Shown here: piece by piece, positions 34,844 to 44,060 of the stretch
Numbering within the stretch: position 1 is the first letter of the stretch
How the letters are laid out: each line of letters opens with the position of its first letter
From: JBCBDX01 sp039822005
GTDB taxonomy: Bacteria > Pseudomonadota > Alphaproteobacteria > Rhizobiales > Rhizobiaceae
Direction of reading: 5' to 3'
Assembly: GCA_039822005.1 (NCBI GenBank)
Contig: JBCBMZ010000001.1
Coordinates: forward strand, 1-64,000
Length of the DNA stretch: 64,000 nucleotides
The notes under the pieces: model-generated
What the model saw: only the letters and a program-made list of their open reading frames with translations
Told to the model about the DNA's origin: nothing
The model's database searches: none
Position numbers and translations under genes: made by a program

Positions 34844-36154
34844 ATGCTGCCTCAGGAAATTGTCCGCCTGAAACGCGACAATATCGAATTGCCGCCCGCG
34901 ATGATAGCAGACTTTGTCGCCGGAATCGCGGACGGTTCGGTTTCTGATGCGCAGATTTCAGCGTTGGCGATGGCCGTCTATTTTAACGGCATGAGTCGGA
35001 ACGAAACCATCGCGCTCACCATGGCCATGCGCGACAGCGGTGATCGGCTTGACTGGGCCGACTTGGACAAACCGGTCGCTGACAAGCATTCTACCGGCGG
35101 CGTCGGTGACAATGTGTCGTTAATGCTTGCGCCCATCGTTGCGGCCTGCGGCGTAGCAGTGCCCATGATCTCCGGCCGTGGTCTTGGACACACCGGTGGC
35201 ACGTTGGACAAGATGGATTCAATCCCCGGTTACTCCACCCAGCCTGACAATGCACTCTTTCGCAAAGTGACAAAAGAAGTTGGTTGCGCCATTATCGGCC
35301 AGACATCAAACTTGGCCCCCGCTGACAAGCGGTTTTACGGCGTCCGCGACGTGACGGCGACAGTTGAAAATGTGTCGCTCATTACCGCCTCGATCCTATC
35401 CAAAAAACTGGCCGCTGGCCTCGGCTGGCTTGTACTGGACGTGAAGTGCGGCAACGGCGCGTTCATGAGCGATATCGGTAAGGCGCGGGAGTTGGCAAAC
35501 AGCCTTGTTGATGTGGCCAATGGCGCTGGAACCAAGACGACGGCCCTGTTGACGGATATGAACGAAACACTGGCCAGCGCAATCGGCAACGCGGTCGAAG
35601 TGCAAAACGCGGTTAATTTCCTTACCCGCAAAAAATGTGACTCCAGACTTGAGACTGTTGTCTTGGCACTCGCCGCCGAAATGGTTTTTGCCACTGGCCA
35701 AACGAGCGATCTGGGTGATGCGCGTAAAAGCGCCGAACGTGCATTGCACAGCGGCAAGGCAGCGGAACTGTTTGGCATGATGGTCAGTGCCCTTGGCGGC
35801 CCGAATGATTTTGTCGAAAAGGCGAGAGATTACCTGCCAAAAGCACCCATCATTACGGCAATCGCAGCACCGCGTACGGGATATCTTAGCCGTGTAAACG
35901 CACGCGCATTAGGCGTGGCGGTGGTTGAAATGGGCGGCGGGCGTCGCTTGCGGGAAGATGAAATTGACCACCGGGTAGGAATTGTCGATTTCGTGCCGGT
36001 TGGTACATCCCTGCAAGCCGGAGACCCGATTTGCTTTATTCACGTCAACGACAATAGTCAGCTGGAGCGTGCGCGCCATATGATCTCAGAAGCGGTTGAA
36101 ATGGGCGAAACGGCGCCTGCTCAAACAGAACCGCTGATCGAACGGATTGCCTAG
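34844..36154 (+). CDS. deoA: Thymidine phosphorylase
   Basis: A 436-residue enzyme that releases thymine and 2-deoxyribose-1-phosphate. The glycine-rich signature is DKHSTGGVGDNVSLMLAPI, with SGRGLGHTGGTLDKM and LVLDVKCGNGAFM, all conserved in pyrimidine nucleoside phosphorylases. It is the last gene of the operon; its stop overlaps the stop of the convergent protease gene by four bases. No phosphopentomutase is visible in the window. Confidence 0.97.
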   Translation: MLPQEIVRLKRDNIELPPAMIADFVAGIADGSVSDAQISALAMAVYFNGMSRNETIALTMAMRDSGDRLDWADLDKPVADKHSTGGVGDNVSLMLAPIVAACGVAVPMISGRGLGHTGGTLDKMDSIPGYSTQPDNALFRKVTKEVGCAIIGQTSNLAPADKRFYGVRDVTATVENVSLITASILSKKLAAGLGWLVLDVKCGNGAFMSDIGKARELANSLVDVANGAGTKTTALLTDMNETLASAIGNAVEVQNAVNFLTRKKCDSRLETVVLALAAEMVFATGQTSDLGDARKSAERALHSGKAAELFGMMVSALGGPNDFVEKARDYLPKAPIITAIAAPRTGYLSRVNARALGVAVVEMGGGRRLREDEIDHRVGIVDFVPVGTSLQAGDPICFIHVNDNSQLERARHMISEAVEMGETAPAQTEPLIERIA

Positions 36155-36681
36155 CGCCTTAAAACCAGCTGACCATTGTCATATTCAAAACCGCGCAGGC
36201 GGTTCATGAAGGACATGCCGACCAGCACCACGTTGAGCGTCTCATCGGGTAGTACCATAGCCTCGACCGCCGACACGCGGATCTGGCCGATCTGCACATC
36301 GTTGATCGTCGCGCGCGCGGCAACAACGGCCCCGTTGGCGGTGTTCACCTGATACTTGAAATCATCGCGGCGCAAACGGAGGCCTGCGCGCCGCGCTACG
36401 CTTTCGTTGATGGCAATGGTCGTTGCGCCTGTATCAATCAGACCTTTCACGCGAAAATTGTTCAGGCGAAAATCGCCCACATAATGCCCTTGCTGATCGC
36501 GGCGAACACGCTCAACGCCGGACAAGCGCACCGGCTGCGGCTTGGCATTTTGCTCTTCCGCCACAGGCGCCTTTTTCACCGAGATGAACGTGGACGTACC
36601 GGTCACAGAACCGCGCGTATGAAGGCCGTAGGTCAGCGCTGCCACACCGCAAACGATAAGCACAGCAATATGTCGAAGCAT
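36151..36681 (-). CDS. TIGR02281 clan AA aspartic protease
   Basis: A 176-residue retropepsin-like protein anchored by one N-terminal membrane helix (RHIAVLIVCGVAALTYGL). The active-site motif is GLIDTGATTIAINE, and the C-terminal half has VVLVGMSFMNRLRGFEYDNG, as in TIGR02281 proteins of alphaproteobacteria. It is probably a single-lobe enzyme that dimerises in the periplasm; substrate unknown. AAAGGAG precedes ATG 36681. Confidence 0.92.
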   Translation of the reverse strand: MLRHIAVLIVCGVAALTYGLHTRGSVTGTSTFISVKKAPVAEEQNAKPQPVRLSGVERVRRDQQGHYVGDFRLNNFRVKGLIDTGATTIAINESVARRAGLRLRRDDFKYQVNTANGAVVAARATINDVQIGQIRVSAVEAMVLPDETLNVVLVGMSFMNRLRGFEYDNGQLVLRR

Positions 36682-36770
36682 GCCGATCTCCTTTACATCG
36701 GAGACTAACAGGGTCGGGCAAGAGGTCGCTTAACGCCGTCGTGATCTTCGAAGCTGCGGTTAACGAAACC

Positions 36771-37400
36771 TTACTTGGTGCCGTACATACGGTCACCCGC
36801 ATCACCCAGCCCGGGTACGATATAACCCTTGTCATTCAGATGACTGTCGATTGAGGCGGTGACAATCGGCACATCGGGATGTGCTTTGGTGAAGTTTTCA
36901 ATGCCTTCCGGCGCTGCTAGCAAGCAGCAGAAGCGCAGATCGTGAGCGCCGCGTTCTTTGAGTTTTTCAACCGCGGCAATGGCGGAATTGGCGGTGGCCA
37001 ACATCGGGTCGACGACAATCACCAAGCGATCGACGAGATTTTCTGGTGCCTTGAAATAATACTCCACCGCTTCAAGCGTATCGTGGTCACGGTAAAGCCC
37101 GACATGGGCCACGCGTGCAGCAGGCACGAGGTCCAACATCCCGTCGAGCAAACCATTGCCAGCGCGCAATACGGATGCAAAGACCAGTTTTTTGCCGTCG
37201 AGCACCGGCGCTGCCATCGGCTCCAGCGGCGTTTCGATAGGTTCCGTCGTCATCGCCAGTTCGCGGGTAACTTCATAGCAAAGCAACAGCGATATTTCGC
37301 GCAGCAAACGGCGAAATCCTGCCGTCGACGTTTCTTTTTTGCGCATCTGCGTAAGCTTGTGCTGCACCAGCGGGTGATCGACAACGAGTACTTGTTTCAT
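36771..37400 (-). CDS. upp: Uracil phosphoribosyltransferase
   Basis: A 209-residue enzyme making UMP from uracil and PRPP. The PRPP loop reads VIVVDPMLATANSAIAA, where most relatives have ATGGSA or ATGNSA, so one glycine is Ala here. Other family parts are LVFASVLRAGNGLLDGML and the uracil-binding end YIVPGLGDAGDRMYGT. AAAGG precedes ATG 37400. It lies 29 bases downstream of add and is probably cotranscribed. Confidence 0.95.
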   Translation of the reverse strand: MKQVLVVDHPLVQHKLTQMRKKETSTAGFRRLLREISLLLCYEVTRELAMTTEPIETPLEPMAAPVLDGKKLVFASVLRAGNGLLDGMLDLVPAARVAHVGLYRDHDTLEAVEYYFKAPENLVDRLVIVVDPMLATANSAIAAVEKLKERGAHDLRFCCLLAAPEGIENFTKAHPDVPIVTASIDSHLNDKGYIVPGLGDAGDRMYGTK

Positions 37401-37429
37401 GGGCGTGCCTTTCAGATCTTGAATGCGCT

Positions 37430-38401
37430 TTAGCCAAGCTTCTGCATCAGTGTTTTGCGTGTATCGTCGTCCACAAAAGCCGCGTCAATCGCTTCGCGCG
37501 TCACGCCCACCAATTCATCATCAGACAGGCCAAAATAGTCGCGGGCGATCTCATATTCGTGACCAATCGAAGTTTGGAAATGCGGTGGATCATCCGAGCT
37601 CAGCGTCACCTTGACCCCCGCATCGCGAAGTCGGGCAAAAGGGTGGCTGGGAAAGTCTGGAAAGACGCTAAGGACGATGTTGGATCCTGGGCAAACCTCC
37701 AGCACAATTTCTTCATCAACCAGTCGTTTGACCAGTTCCGGGTCTTCAATTGCCCGCACTCCATGTCCGATACGTTGCGGCTTCAAATAGTCCAGCGCGT
37801 CGCGCACGCTTTGCGCGCCCACCAACTCACCAGCATGAACCGTGATGGCAAGGCCCGCATCGCGGGCAATATCGAAGCCGCGCACAAAGCCTTTTGGGTG
37901 GTGCATGCGTTCATCGCCCGCCATACCAAAGCCGGTAATCAGCGGATGGGGATTGTCGGCAACATATTGAGCGGCACGCTCAACCGACTCCGGCCCGCCA
38001 TGACGAAGGCCGGTCGCGATCATGCGTGAGACAATACCGGTCTTTTCGCGCGCAGTTTCCATGCCTGAAGCCAGACCTGCAACGTAATCGGCTTCCGAAA
38101 TGCCGACCATCCGCGCATGATCGGTTGAAATGAAAAACTCGGAATAAAGACAGTTCTGAGCTGCAAGAGAGGTCAAATAACCCTCGGCCAAAGCTGCATA
38201 GTCTTCATTGGTGCGAAAGAGACCTGCGATCGTATCATAGACGGCCAAAAACTCGGTAAAGCCTGTCCATTTGAAGAACGAACCATCGACAATGGGACTG
38301 ATGTCAACGCCATACTTCTCGGCTTGGGCGTGGGCCAGTTCAACAGGCACCGCGCCCTCAATGTGGCAGTGGATCTCTGCCTTTGGAATATGTGCGACCA
38401 T
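37430..38401 (-). CDS. add: Adenosine deaminase
   Basis: A 323-residue zinc enzyme converting adenosine to inosine. The metal site has EIHCHIEGAV (HxH), ITVHAGE (His and the catalytic Glu), RIGHGVRAI and LSSDDPPHF (Asp). The HCHIEGA form is typical of rhizobial adenosine deaminases. ATG 38401 (MVAHIPKAE) is chosen with AAAGGGTG upstream; the frame extends to 38482 without conservation. It is divergent from ubiE and leads into upp. Confidence 0.93.
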   Translation of the reverse strand: MVAHIPKAEIHCHIEGAVPVELAHAQAEKYGVDISPIVDGSFFKWTGFTEFLAVYDTIAGLFRTNEDYAALAEGYLTSLAAQNCLYSEFFISTDHARMVGISEADYVAGLASGMETAREKTGIVSRMIATGLRHGGPESVERAAQYVADNPHPLITGFGMAGDERMHHPKGFVRGFDIARDAGLAITVHAGELVGAQSVRDALDYLKPQRIGHGVRAIEDPELVKRLVDEEIVLEVCPGSNIVLSVFPDFPSHPFARLRDAGVKVTLSSDDPPHFQTSIGHEYEIARDYFGLSDDELVGVTREAIDAAFVDDDTRKTLMQKLG

Positions 38402-38525
38402 AGGTTCACCCTTTACCGGCGCTTTTCTTGCCACCGGTGACTTTTTTCCGGCATAGGCTATTTGCAACAACGAGAAGCGCAAGGCCTGTCACAAAAACCA
38501 CAGGCTTGCGGTAAGGAACAGACCC

Positions 38526-39302
38526 ATGTCCGAAGCACGCACCGGTACCGATGACGCGATGAAACGCTCCTTTGGCTTTCGCCAGGTTGCCGAAAGCGAA
38601 AAGCAGGAGCGCGTCAACGATGTGTTTCATGGCGTAGCGCGTCGCTATGACATCATGAACGATCTCATGTCCGCTGGCATGCACCGGGTTTGGAAAGACG
38701 CCATGGTCTCGGCGCTCGGACCATCCAAGACCTCGCCATTTCATGGCCTCGACGTGGCTGGTGGCACCGGCGACATCGCATTTCGCATCGTGGAGCGGTC
38801 CGGCCGAAATGCGCATGTGACCGTGCTCGACATCAACGGCTCCATGCTGGAGGTGGGTCGGGAGCGGGCGTTGAAACTAGGACTGGAGGCCAATACGGAC
38901 TTTGTGGAGGCCAATGCGGAAGAACTACCGCAGGAAGACGGTACCTTTGATGCCTATACGATCGCGTTTGGCATTCGAAACGTGCCCGACATCAACAAGG
39001 CGCTATCGGAAGCGTACCGTGTGCTCAAGCGCGGCGGTCGTTTTTTATGCCTTGAGTTCTCACAGGTCGACGTGCCCGGTCTGGCTGAATTTTATGACGC
39101 CTGGTCGTTCAACGCGATTCCGCCCATCGGAAAGGCGGTAGCACGAGATGATGAACCCTATCGCTATCTCGTGGAATCGATCCGAAAATTCCCAAATCAG
39201 CGCGACTTTGCAGCGATGATTGAAAATGCCGGCTTCAAACGCGTGACCTACCGCAACTATTCCGGCGGGATCGCGGCACTCCATTCGGGTTGGAAACTCT
39301 GA
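38526..39302 (+). CDS. ubiE: Ubiquinone/menaquinone C-methyltransferase
   Basis: A 258-residue SAM-dependent enzyme that methylates the quinone ring. The family parts are YDIMNDLMSAGMHRVWKD, LDVAGGTGDIAFRI (SAM motif I), YTIAFGIRNVPDINKAL and FLCLEFSQ, with FKRVTYRNYSGGIAALH at the end. ubiB starts four bases downstream and coaBC follows, an arrangement usual in the Hyphomicrobiales. Confidence 0.97.
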   Translation: MSEARTGTDDAMKRSFGFRQVAESEKQERVNDVFHGVARRYDIMNDLMSAGMHRVWKDAMVSALGPSKTSPFHGLDVAGGTGDIAFRIVERSGRNAHVTVLDINGSMLEVGRERALKLGLEANTDFVEANAEELPQEDGTFDAYTIAFGIRNVPDINKALSEAYRVLKRGGRFLCLEFSQVDVPGLAEFYDAWSFNAIPPIGKAVARDDEPYRYLVESIRKFPNQRDFAAMIENAGFKRVTYRNYSGGIAALHSGWKL

Positions 39303-39305
39303 TCC

Positions 39306-40883
39306 ATGGGGTCCCTGTTCGCATCATTACGGCTGGTCAAAGCCGGTTGGGTTCTCGCACGCGAGGGCGTGATCGCCGCCATTCCCGCCCAAGGGATGTC
39401 GGGGCCTGTGCTTACAGCCCATAAAATCGCAAGTGCCATTGCGCGCAAACGTTCTGGCGACAAGTCACATACTGATCGTATGAATGCGGCCATTGCCCGG
39501 CTGGGCCCGTCATATGCCAAGCTCGGTCAGTTTTTGGCAACGCGACCGGACATTATCGGGCTCGATATGGCGTTGGAACTCGCCGATCTGCAGGATCAGA
39601 TGTCGAACTTTCCCAATGCGGATTCCTTTGCACGAATTGAAAGCTCACTCGGCATCCCAGTCGACAAGTTGTTTACACGCATTGATGATCCGATTGCCGC
39701 CGCATCGATCGCCCAGGTTCATCCCGCTTGGGTGCGCGACGCCGGCGGCAATGAGCGGAAAGTCGCCGTGAAGGTGGTACGCCCTGGCGTGCGTCAGCGT
39801 TTTGCCAAAGACCTCGAAACCTTTTTCATGTTCGCGCATTTGCAAGAACGATTGTTTGAAGGCGTACGCCGTCTAAAGCCCGTTGCGGTTGCCGAAACAC
39901 TCGCGCAATCTACCAAAATAGAGATGGACTTGCGGCTTGAAGCAGCGGCGCTTTCCGAAATTGGAGAGAACACGCAGGCCGATCCCGACTTCCGGGTACC
40001 CAAGGTGGATTGGGAACGCACGGGCCGCGATGTGCTGACCATGGAATGGGTTGACGGTATCAAACTCTCCAATGTCGAGGCGCTCAAAGAAGCCGGGCAC
40101 GATCTGCAAGTGCTCGCGGTGAAGGTCATTCAGGCGTTCCTCCGCCACGCGATCCGCGACGGTTTTTTCCATGCTGATATGCACCCCGGCAATCTCTTCG
40201 TGGACAGCCATGGCGACATTGTCGCTGTCGATATGGGAATTTCCGGCCGCATTGGCTTGGCTGAACGCAGGTTCCTCGCCGAAATATTGTTCGGCTTCAT
40301 CCGACGGGACTATAGGCGCATTGCTGAGGTTCATTTTGAAGCTGGCTACGTCCCCAAGCACCATGATGTGGATGCGTTCGCGCAAGCGTTGCGCGCTGTG
40401 GGCGAACCGATCCATGACCAGCCTGCCGATACGATTTCCATGGGAAATCTGCTGACATTGCTATTTGACGTAACAGATCTGTTCGACATGCAAACCCGGC
40501 CGGAATTACTCCTGTTGCAAAAGACCATGGTCGTTGCTGAAGGCAACGCGCGCATGCTCGACCCACAATTCAATATGTGGGAAGCCGCGCAGCCGATCGT
40601 CACCGATTGGGTGACCAAAAACCTCGGCCCTGCCGGTTTTGCCAAAGACACGCGCGAAGGCATCCGTTCGCTCCTAAGCCTGGCTCGCCAAGTGCCCGAC
40701 CTTGCCAGACGCACGGAGCTTTTGTCTCTTGAAGTCGAAAAGGCGGCCAATGACGGCTTCAAGCTGGCCCCCGAAACGGTAAGCGCCATCGGCAAGGCGG
40801 AAGCACGCGAAAGCCGATGGGGCCGCGTGGCCCTTTGGATGATCGCGATCGCCGCCATCTATGTCGCTTGGGCGGTCAGCTAG
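39306..40883 (+). CDS. ubiB: UbiB atypical kinase of ubiquinone synthesis
   Basis: A 525-residue protein of the ABC1/COQ8 family with two C-terminal membrane helices (last at VALWMIAIAAIYVAWAV). It shows KxGQ-type SYAKLGQFLATRPDI, the Ala-rich nucleotide loop IAAASIAQVHPAWV, VAVKVVRPG and the catalytic HADMHPGNLFV with VDMGISGRIG. It supports ubiquinone assembly at the inner membrane, probably as an ATPase or unorthodox kinase. Probably coupled to ubiE. Confidence 0.97.
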   Translation: MGSLFASLRLVKAGWVLAREGVIAAIPAQGMSGPVLTAHKIASAIARKRSGDKSHTDRMNAAIARLGPSYAKLGQFLATRPDIIGLDMALELADLQDQMSNFPNADSFARIESSLGIPVDKLFTRIDDPIAAASIAQVHPAWVRDAGGNERKVAVKVVRPGVRQRFAKDLETFFMFAHLQERLFEGVRRLKPVAVAETLAQSTKIEMDLRLEAAALSEIGENTQADPDFRVPKVDWERTGRDVLTMEWVDGIKLSNVEALKEAGHDLQVLAVKVIQAFLRHAIRDGFFHADMHPGNLFVDSHGDIVAVDMGISGRIGLAERRFLAEILFGFIRRDYRRIAEVHFEAGYVPKHHDVDAFAQALRAVGEPIHDQPADTISMGNLLTLLFDVTDLFDMQTRPELLLLQKTMVVAEGNARMLDPQFNMWEAAQPIVTDWVTKNLGPAGFAKDTREGIRSLLSLARQVPDLARRTELLSLEVEKAANDGFKLAPETVSAIGKAEARESRWGRVALWMIAIAAIYVAWAVS

Positions 40884-40914
40884 TTGAACCATATCCTCAT
40901 AATTGTGCTATAGC
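40884..40914 (+). promoter_or_regulatory. Possible sigma-70-like promoter of coaBC
   Basis: TTGAAC (40884-40889) and CTATAG/TATAGC (40908-40914) are 18-19 bases apart. They begin right after the ubiB stop and lie about 40 bases before the coaBC start, in an AT-rich stretch. Seen by eye only. Confidence 0.45.
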
Positions 40915-40951
40915 CTCCCGGAACGGCTTAGTTTTGCCTTGGGTGGACTGA

Positions 40952-42202
40952 TTGACGACCATTGAACAATCGCTGACGGACAAGCGCATTTTGTTGATCA
41001 TCGGCGGCGGGATTGCGGCCTACAAATGCCTTGAGCTAATCCGGCGCCTGCGAGAGCGAGGGGCATCAGTGCGCTGCGTGATGAGCGAGGCTGCCAAGCA
41101 GTTTGTGACCCCGATGAGCGTCGGGGCCATCTGCGGTGATACGGTGTTTTCAGACCTTTGGGACCGTGATGCCGAACATGATATTGGCCACATTCGTCTT
41201 TCCCGCGAAGCCGACCTTTTGGTGGTCGCGCCTGCGACAGCCGATTTGATGGCCAAAATGGCCAATGGTTTGGCCAATGATCTGGCCTCAACCGTCCTCA
41301 TGGCCACTGACAAGCCCGTTTTGATTGCGCCTGCCATGAACCCTCGCATGTGGAACCATCCGGCGACACGCCGTAATGAAGAAACGCTGCGTGCAGACGA
41401 CATCTATTTCGTCGGTCCCAATGTAGGTGAAATGGCCGAAAGCGGCGAGGCAGGTTTTGGCCGCATGGCGGAGCCGATGGAGATTGTCTCGGCCATCGAA
41501 GATTTGCTGGATGATCGCCCAGCGCTGTTGGCTGGAAAAACCATTATTGTGACCTCCGGTCCCACCCACGAGCCGATTGATCCGGTGCGCTATATCGCGA
41601 ACCGTTCATCGGGCAAGCAGGGCCATGCAATCGCTGCAGCGCTTGCAGAGTTGGGTGCGGATGTGAAACTCGTGTCTGGTCCAGTCAGCATTGATGCGCC
41701 CCTAAAATGCGATCTTATCCCCGTACAAACGGCGCAGGAAATGCACGATGCGGTTCATCAACTCTTGCCGGTAGATGCGGCTATCTTTGTGGCCGCCGTC
41801 GCCGATTACAGGCCCGCCAATGCAGCCGATGAGAAAATCAAGAAAGACAAGGGCGGGATTGAAGCGGTTACGCTTGCTGAAAATCCGGACATTTTAAAGT
41901 CCGTTGGTACGCGTTTGACGCAGCGCCCACATTTGGTGATCGGCTTTGCCGCCGAAACACAGGATTTGGCGAAGAACGCCACCGCCAAACTGGCACGCAA
42001 AGGTGCAGACTACATTCTTGCCAATGATGTTTCGCCCGACAGTGGTATTGGCGGAAAAACCGGCGTGATGGGTGGTGACCGAAATATAGTCTCGCTTGTC
42101 TCCAAAGACGGCATCGACCGCTGGCCGGAGATGACAAAAGCCGATGTCGCGAGAAAACTGGCCGATCTGGTATTGCGTGAATTGCTTGAAGTTGAGATCT
42201 GA
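40952..42202 (+). CDS. coaBC: Bifunctional CoaBC: phosphopantothenoylcysteine decarboxylase/synthase
   Basis: A 416-residue enzyme for two steps of coenzyme A synthesis. The N-terminal flavoprotein domain has IIGGGIAAYKCLELIRRL, the catalytic His in DIGHIRLSREADL, and APAMNPRMWNHPAT with the substrate-recognition PxMNxxMW. The CoaB half begins near ILVTSGPTHEPID-type sequence (here VTSGPTHEPIDPVRYI), with NRSSGKQGHAIA and ADYRPANAADEKIKK (synthase Lys). Start is TTG 40952. dut, often next in relatives, is not here. Confidence 0.96.
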   Translation: MTTIEQSLTDKRILLIIGGGIAAYKCLELIRRLRERGASVRCVMSEAAKQFVTPMSVGAICGDTVFSDLWDRDAEHDIGHIRLSREADLLVVAPATADLMAKMANGLANDLASTVLMATDKPVLIAPAMNPRMWNHPATRRNEETLRADDIYFVGPNVGEMAESGEAGFGRMAEPMEIVSAIEDLLDDRPALLAGKTIIVTSGPTHEPIDPVRYIANRSSGKQGHAIAAALAELGADVKLVSGPVSIDAPLKCDLIPVQTAQEMHDAVHQLLPVDAAIFVAAVADYRPANAADEKIKKDKGGIEAVTLAENPDILKSVGTRLTQRPHLVIGFAAETQDLAKNATAKLARKGADYILANDVSPDSGIGGKTGVMGGDRNIVSLVSKDGIDRWPEMTKADVARKLADLVLRELLEVEI

Positions 42203-42226
42203 GCGTCGGCGATCTTCCTTTCTCCA

Positions 42227-42445
42227 TCATTGCGCTCGACGGTTACGCATCCGGTAATGAAGCCTTTCCAAAATGTTCCCCGCAGTTTTTTCAAAGAGAA
42301 ACGGCAAAAAAGCGTGGATGATTGCGGCCACGGCGGCAAGGGCGAGGGCACCGGAAAAACAGGCAGCAAATCGCAAATGCTGGAGATAAGTTTCGTCAAC
42401 GGTCGACGGATGGCTGGTGAACAGGCGGGTGGTGGCATTAAACAT
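42227..42445 (-). CDS. DUF6356 small membrane protein
   Basis: A 72-residue protein with HPSTVDETYLQHLRFA, one membrane helix (CFSGALALAAVAAIIHA), then FLPFLFEKTAG, matching from memory the DUF6356 family. Function unknown; it probably sits in the inner membrane. ATG 42445 is chosen because AAGGAAAC precedes it. It is divergent from the Lrp-type regulator. Confidence 0.8.
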   Translation of the reverse strand: MFNATTRLFTSHPSTVDETYLQHLRFAACFSGALALAAVAAIIHAFLPFLFEKTAGNILERLHYRMRNRRAQ

Positions 42446-42549
42446 CTTGGGTTTCCTTCTTGTTGTAACAGAGCATAGCCGGTTGCACACGCCATGTTTT
42501 CCCAAAAATATGTCTTGAAAGCTAATTCTTGGGATATTATCCATCAATT

Positions 42550-43014
42550 ATGCAGCTTGATGACTATGATATCTCAATATTACAGCAGGTTCAGGATGAT
42601 GCTGACTTAAGCGTTGACACGTTGGCAGAGCGGATAAACCTGTCGCGTAACGCTACTTGGCGGCGTATAAAACAGCTTCGCGAGGCTGGCATTATCAGAA
42701 AATCTGTTTCGCTGGTGAATGCAGAGCGGGTTGGATGCGGATTGACGGCTTTGGTCTTCATCAGAACCACAAACCACGAACCCGACTGGCTCGACGCTTT
42801 CGACCGCGCGGTGCGGACGCTTCCTCACATTGTAGAAGCGCTGCGCATGTCCGGTGATCTTGACTATATGCTCAAGGTCAGGGTGCGCGACGTCAAAGCC
42901 TATGACGCCTTTTACCAGCGCTTAATACGTCTTGTCCCGTTGGCTGATGTTTCAGCCTCCTTTGTTATGGAAGCCATGAAAGAGACGACCGCAGTGCCGG
43001 TAGACAGGGCGTGA
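42550..43014 (+). CDS. Lrp/AsnC family transcriptional regulator
   Basis: A 154-residue regulator. The N-terminal helix-turn-helix is DISILQQVQDDADLSVDTLA with INLSRNATWRRIKQLREAG, and the C-terminal RAM ligand domain has VRTLPHIVEALRMSGDLDYM and VKAYDAFYQRLI. It probably forms octamers and responds to an amino acid. ATG 42550 is preferred to ATG 42529. A GGATA-T-TATCC repeat at 42532-42542 overlaps its ribosome-binding region and could be an autoregulatory site. Confidence 0.93.
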   Translation: MQLDDYDISILQQVQDDADLSVDTLAERINLSRNATWRRIKQLREAGIIRKSVSLVNAERVGCGLTALVFIRTTNHEPDWLDAFDRAVRTLPHIVEALRMSGDLDYMLKVRVRDVKAYDAFYQRLIRLVPLADVSASFVMEAMKETTAVPVDRA

Positions 43015-43111
43015 CACCAAAAAGACTGAACAATGCGTTCAAAATGTCGGCGTTTCATGCAAGCGCGAAATGCCCTATTTCACTGATCATCAGGCTTGGG
43101 AGAACTTTGAA

Positions 43112-44029
43112 ATGTCGATCCGTCCCGTCAAACAAATTTCCGGTACAACCCCGACGATGGAAGGCGCCGGTGTGCACCTCCACCGCGTTTTCGGTTTCGG
43201 TGATCCGACACTGACCGACCCATTTCTCATGATGGATGATTTCCGCAATGATGACCCGGCAGCCTACAAGCAGGGATTTCCGTGGCATCCCCATCGCGGC
43301 ATCGAAACCATCACGTATGTGTTGGCAGGGGCCGTCGATCACGCCGATTCTCTTGGCAATGCCGGCACGCTCGGACCGGGTTCCGTCCAATGGATGACGG
43401 CCGGGTCTGGCATATTGCATCAGGAAATGCCGAGCGGTGATACGTTTGGCCGTATGCACGGATTTCAGTTGTGGGCGAACTTGCCATCGTCAGAAAAGAT
43501 GACCACGCCGCGCTATCAGGATATTGCTGGCAAAGACATTGAAGAGATCGTTGAGGATGACGGAACACGCGTTCGCGTCATCACAGGCGATTTTTGGGGT
43601 AAAAAAGGGCCGGTCGACGGAATTGCCGCGGATCCGCTTTACCTCGATATCACCGTTCCACCGCTGAAAACCAAGCGCTTTCCGGTCGACACGTACCGCT
43701 CGGCCTTTGCTTACATTTTTGAGGGAGAAGGCACGTTCAAGGACGCTTCAAAACCCTTTGGCGTTCTGATTGAAAAAGAAGTCGGCGGCGAAGAAATTCA
43801 TCTGCGCGACATGAGTGGCGATCGCACGCTGGTAATTTTCGATACCGGTGATGAAGTCATCGTCCAGTCCGGTGAACGCGGCATTCGCTTTCTTCTTGTG
43901 GCGGGTAAACCGATTCAGGAACCTGTCGCCTGGCACGGGCCGATCGTCATGAACACACAGGCTGAACTGCAACAGGCGTTTGCTGATTTGCGTTCCGGCA
44001 ATTTCATCCGAGAACAGGCCAAGATGTAG
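43112..44029 (+). CDS. Pirin family protein
   Basis: A 305-residue bicupin. The N-terminal cupin holds the metal-binding residues in WHPHRGIETITYVL and TAGSGILHQE, with HADSLGNAGTLGPGSVQW between them. Bacterial pirins bind iron, and some have quercetinase activity or act as redox sensors. GGGAG lies nine bases before ATG 43112. A terminator follows and the next gene, a peroxiredoxin, converges on it. Confidence 0.92.
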   Translation: MSIRPVKQISGTTPTMEGAGVHLHRVFGFGDPTLTDPFLMMDDFRNDDPAAYKQGFPWHPHRGIETITYVLAGAVDHADSLGNAGTLGPGSVQWMTAGSGILHQEMPSGDTFGRMHGFQLWANLPSSEKMTTPRYQDIAGKDIEEIVEDDGTRVRVITGDFWGKKGPVDGIAADPLYLDITVPPLKTKRFPVDTYRSAFAYIFEGEGTFKDASKPFGVLIEKEVGGEEIHLRDMSGDRTLVIFDTGDEVIVQSGERGIRFLLVAGKPIQEPVAWHGPIVMNTQAELQQAFADLRSGNFIREQAKM

Positions 44030-44034
44030 AAAAA

Positions 44035-44052
44035 GCCCGGCCTTGGCCGGGC
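44035..44052 (-). terminator. Intrinsic terminator between pirin and peroxiredoxin genes
   Basis: An eight-base-pair stem GCCCGGCC/GGCCGGGC with a two-base loop. On the minus strand it is followed by TTTTT, so it mainly ends the peroxiredoxin transcript; on the plus strand it is followed by the weaker TTGCGTTCTT. Confidence 0.75.
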
Positions 44053-44060
44053 TTGCGTTC

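Noticed and set aside
40346..40858. 170-codon minus-strand frame inside ubiB
   Set aside because: A shadow of ubiB; Ser/Arg-rich with no motif.
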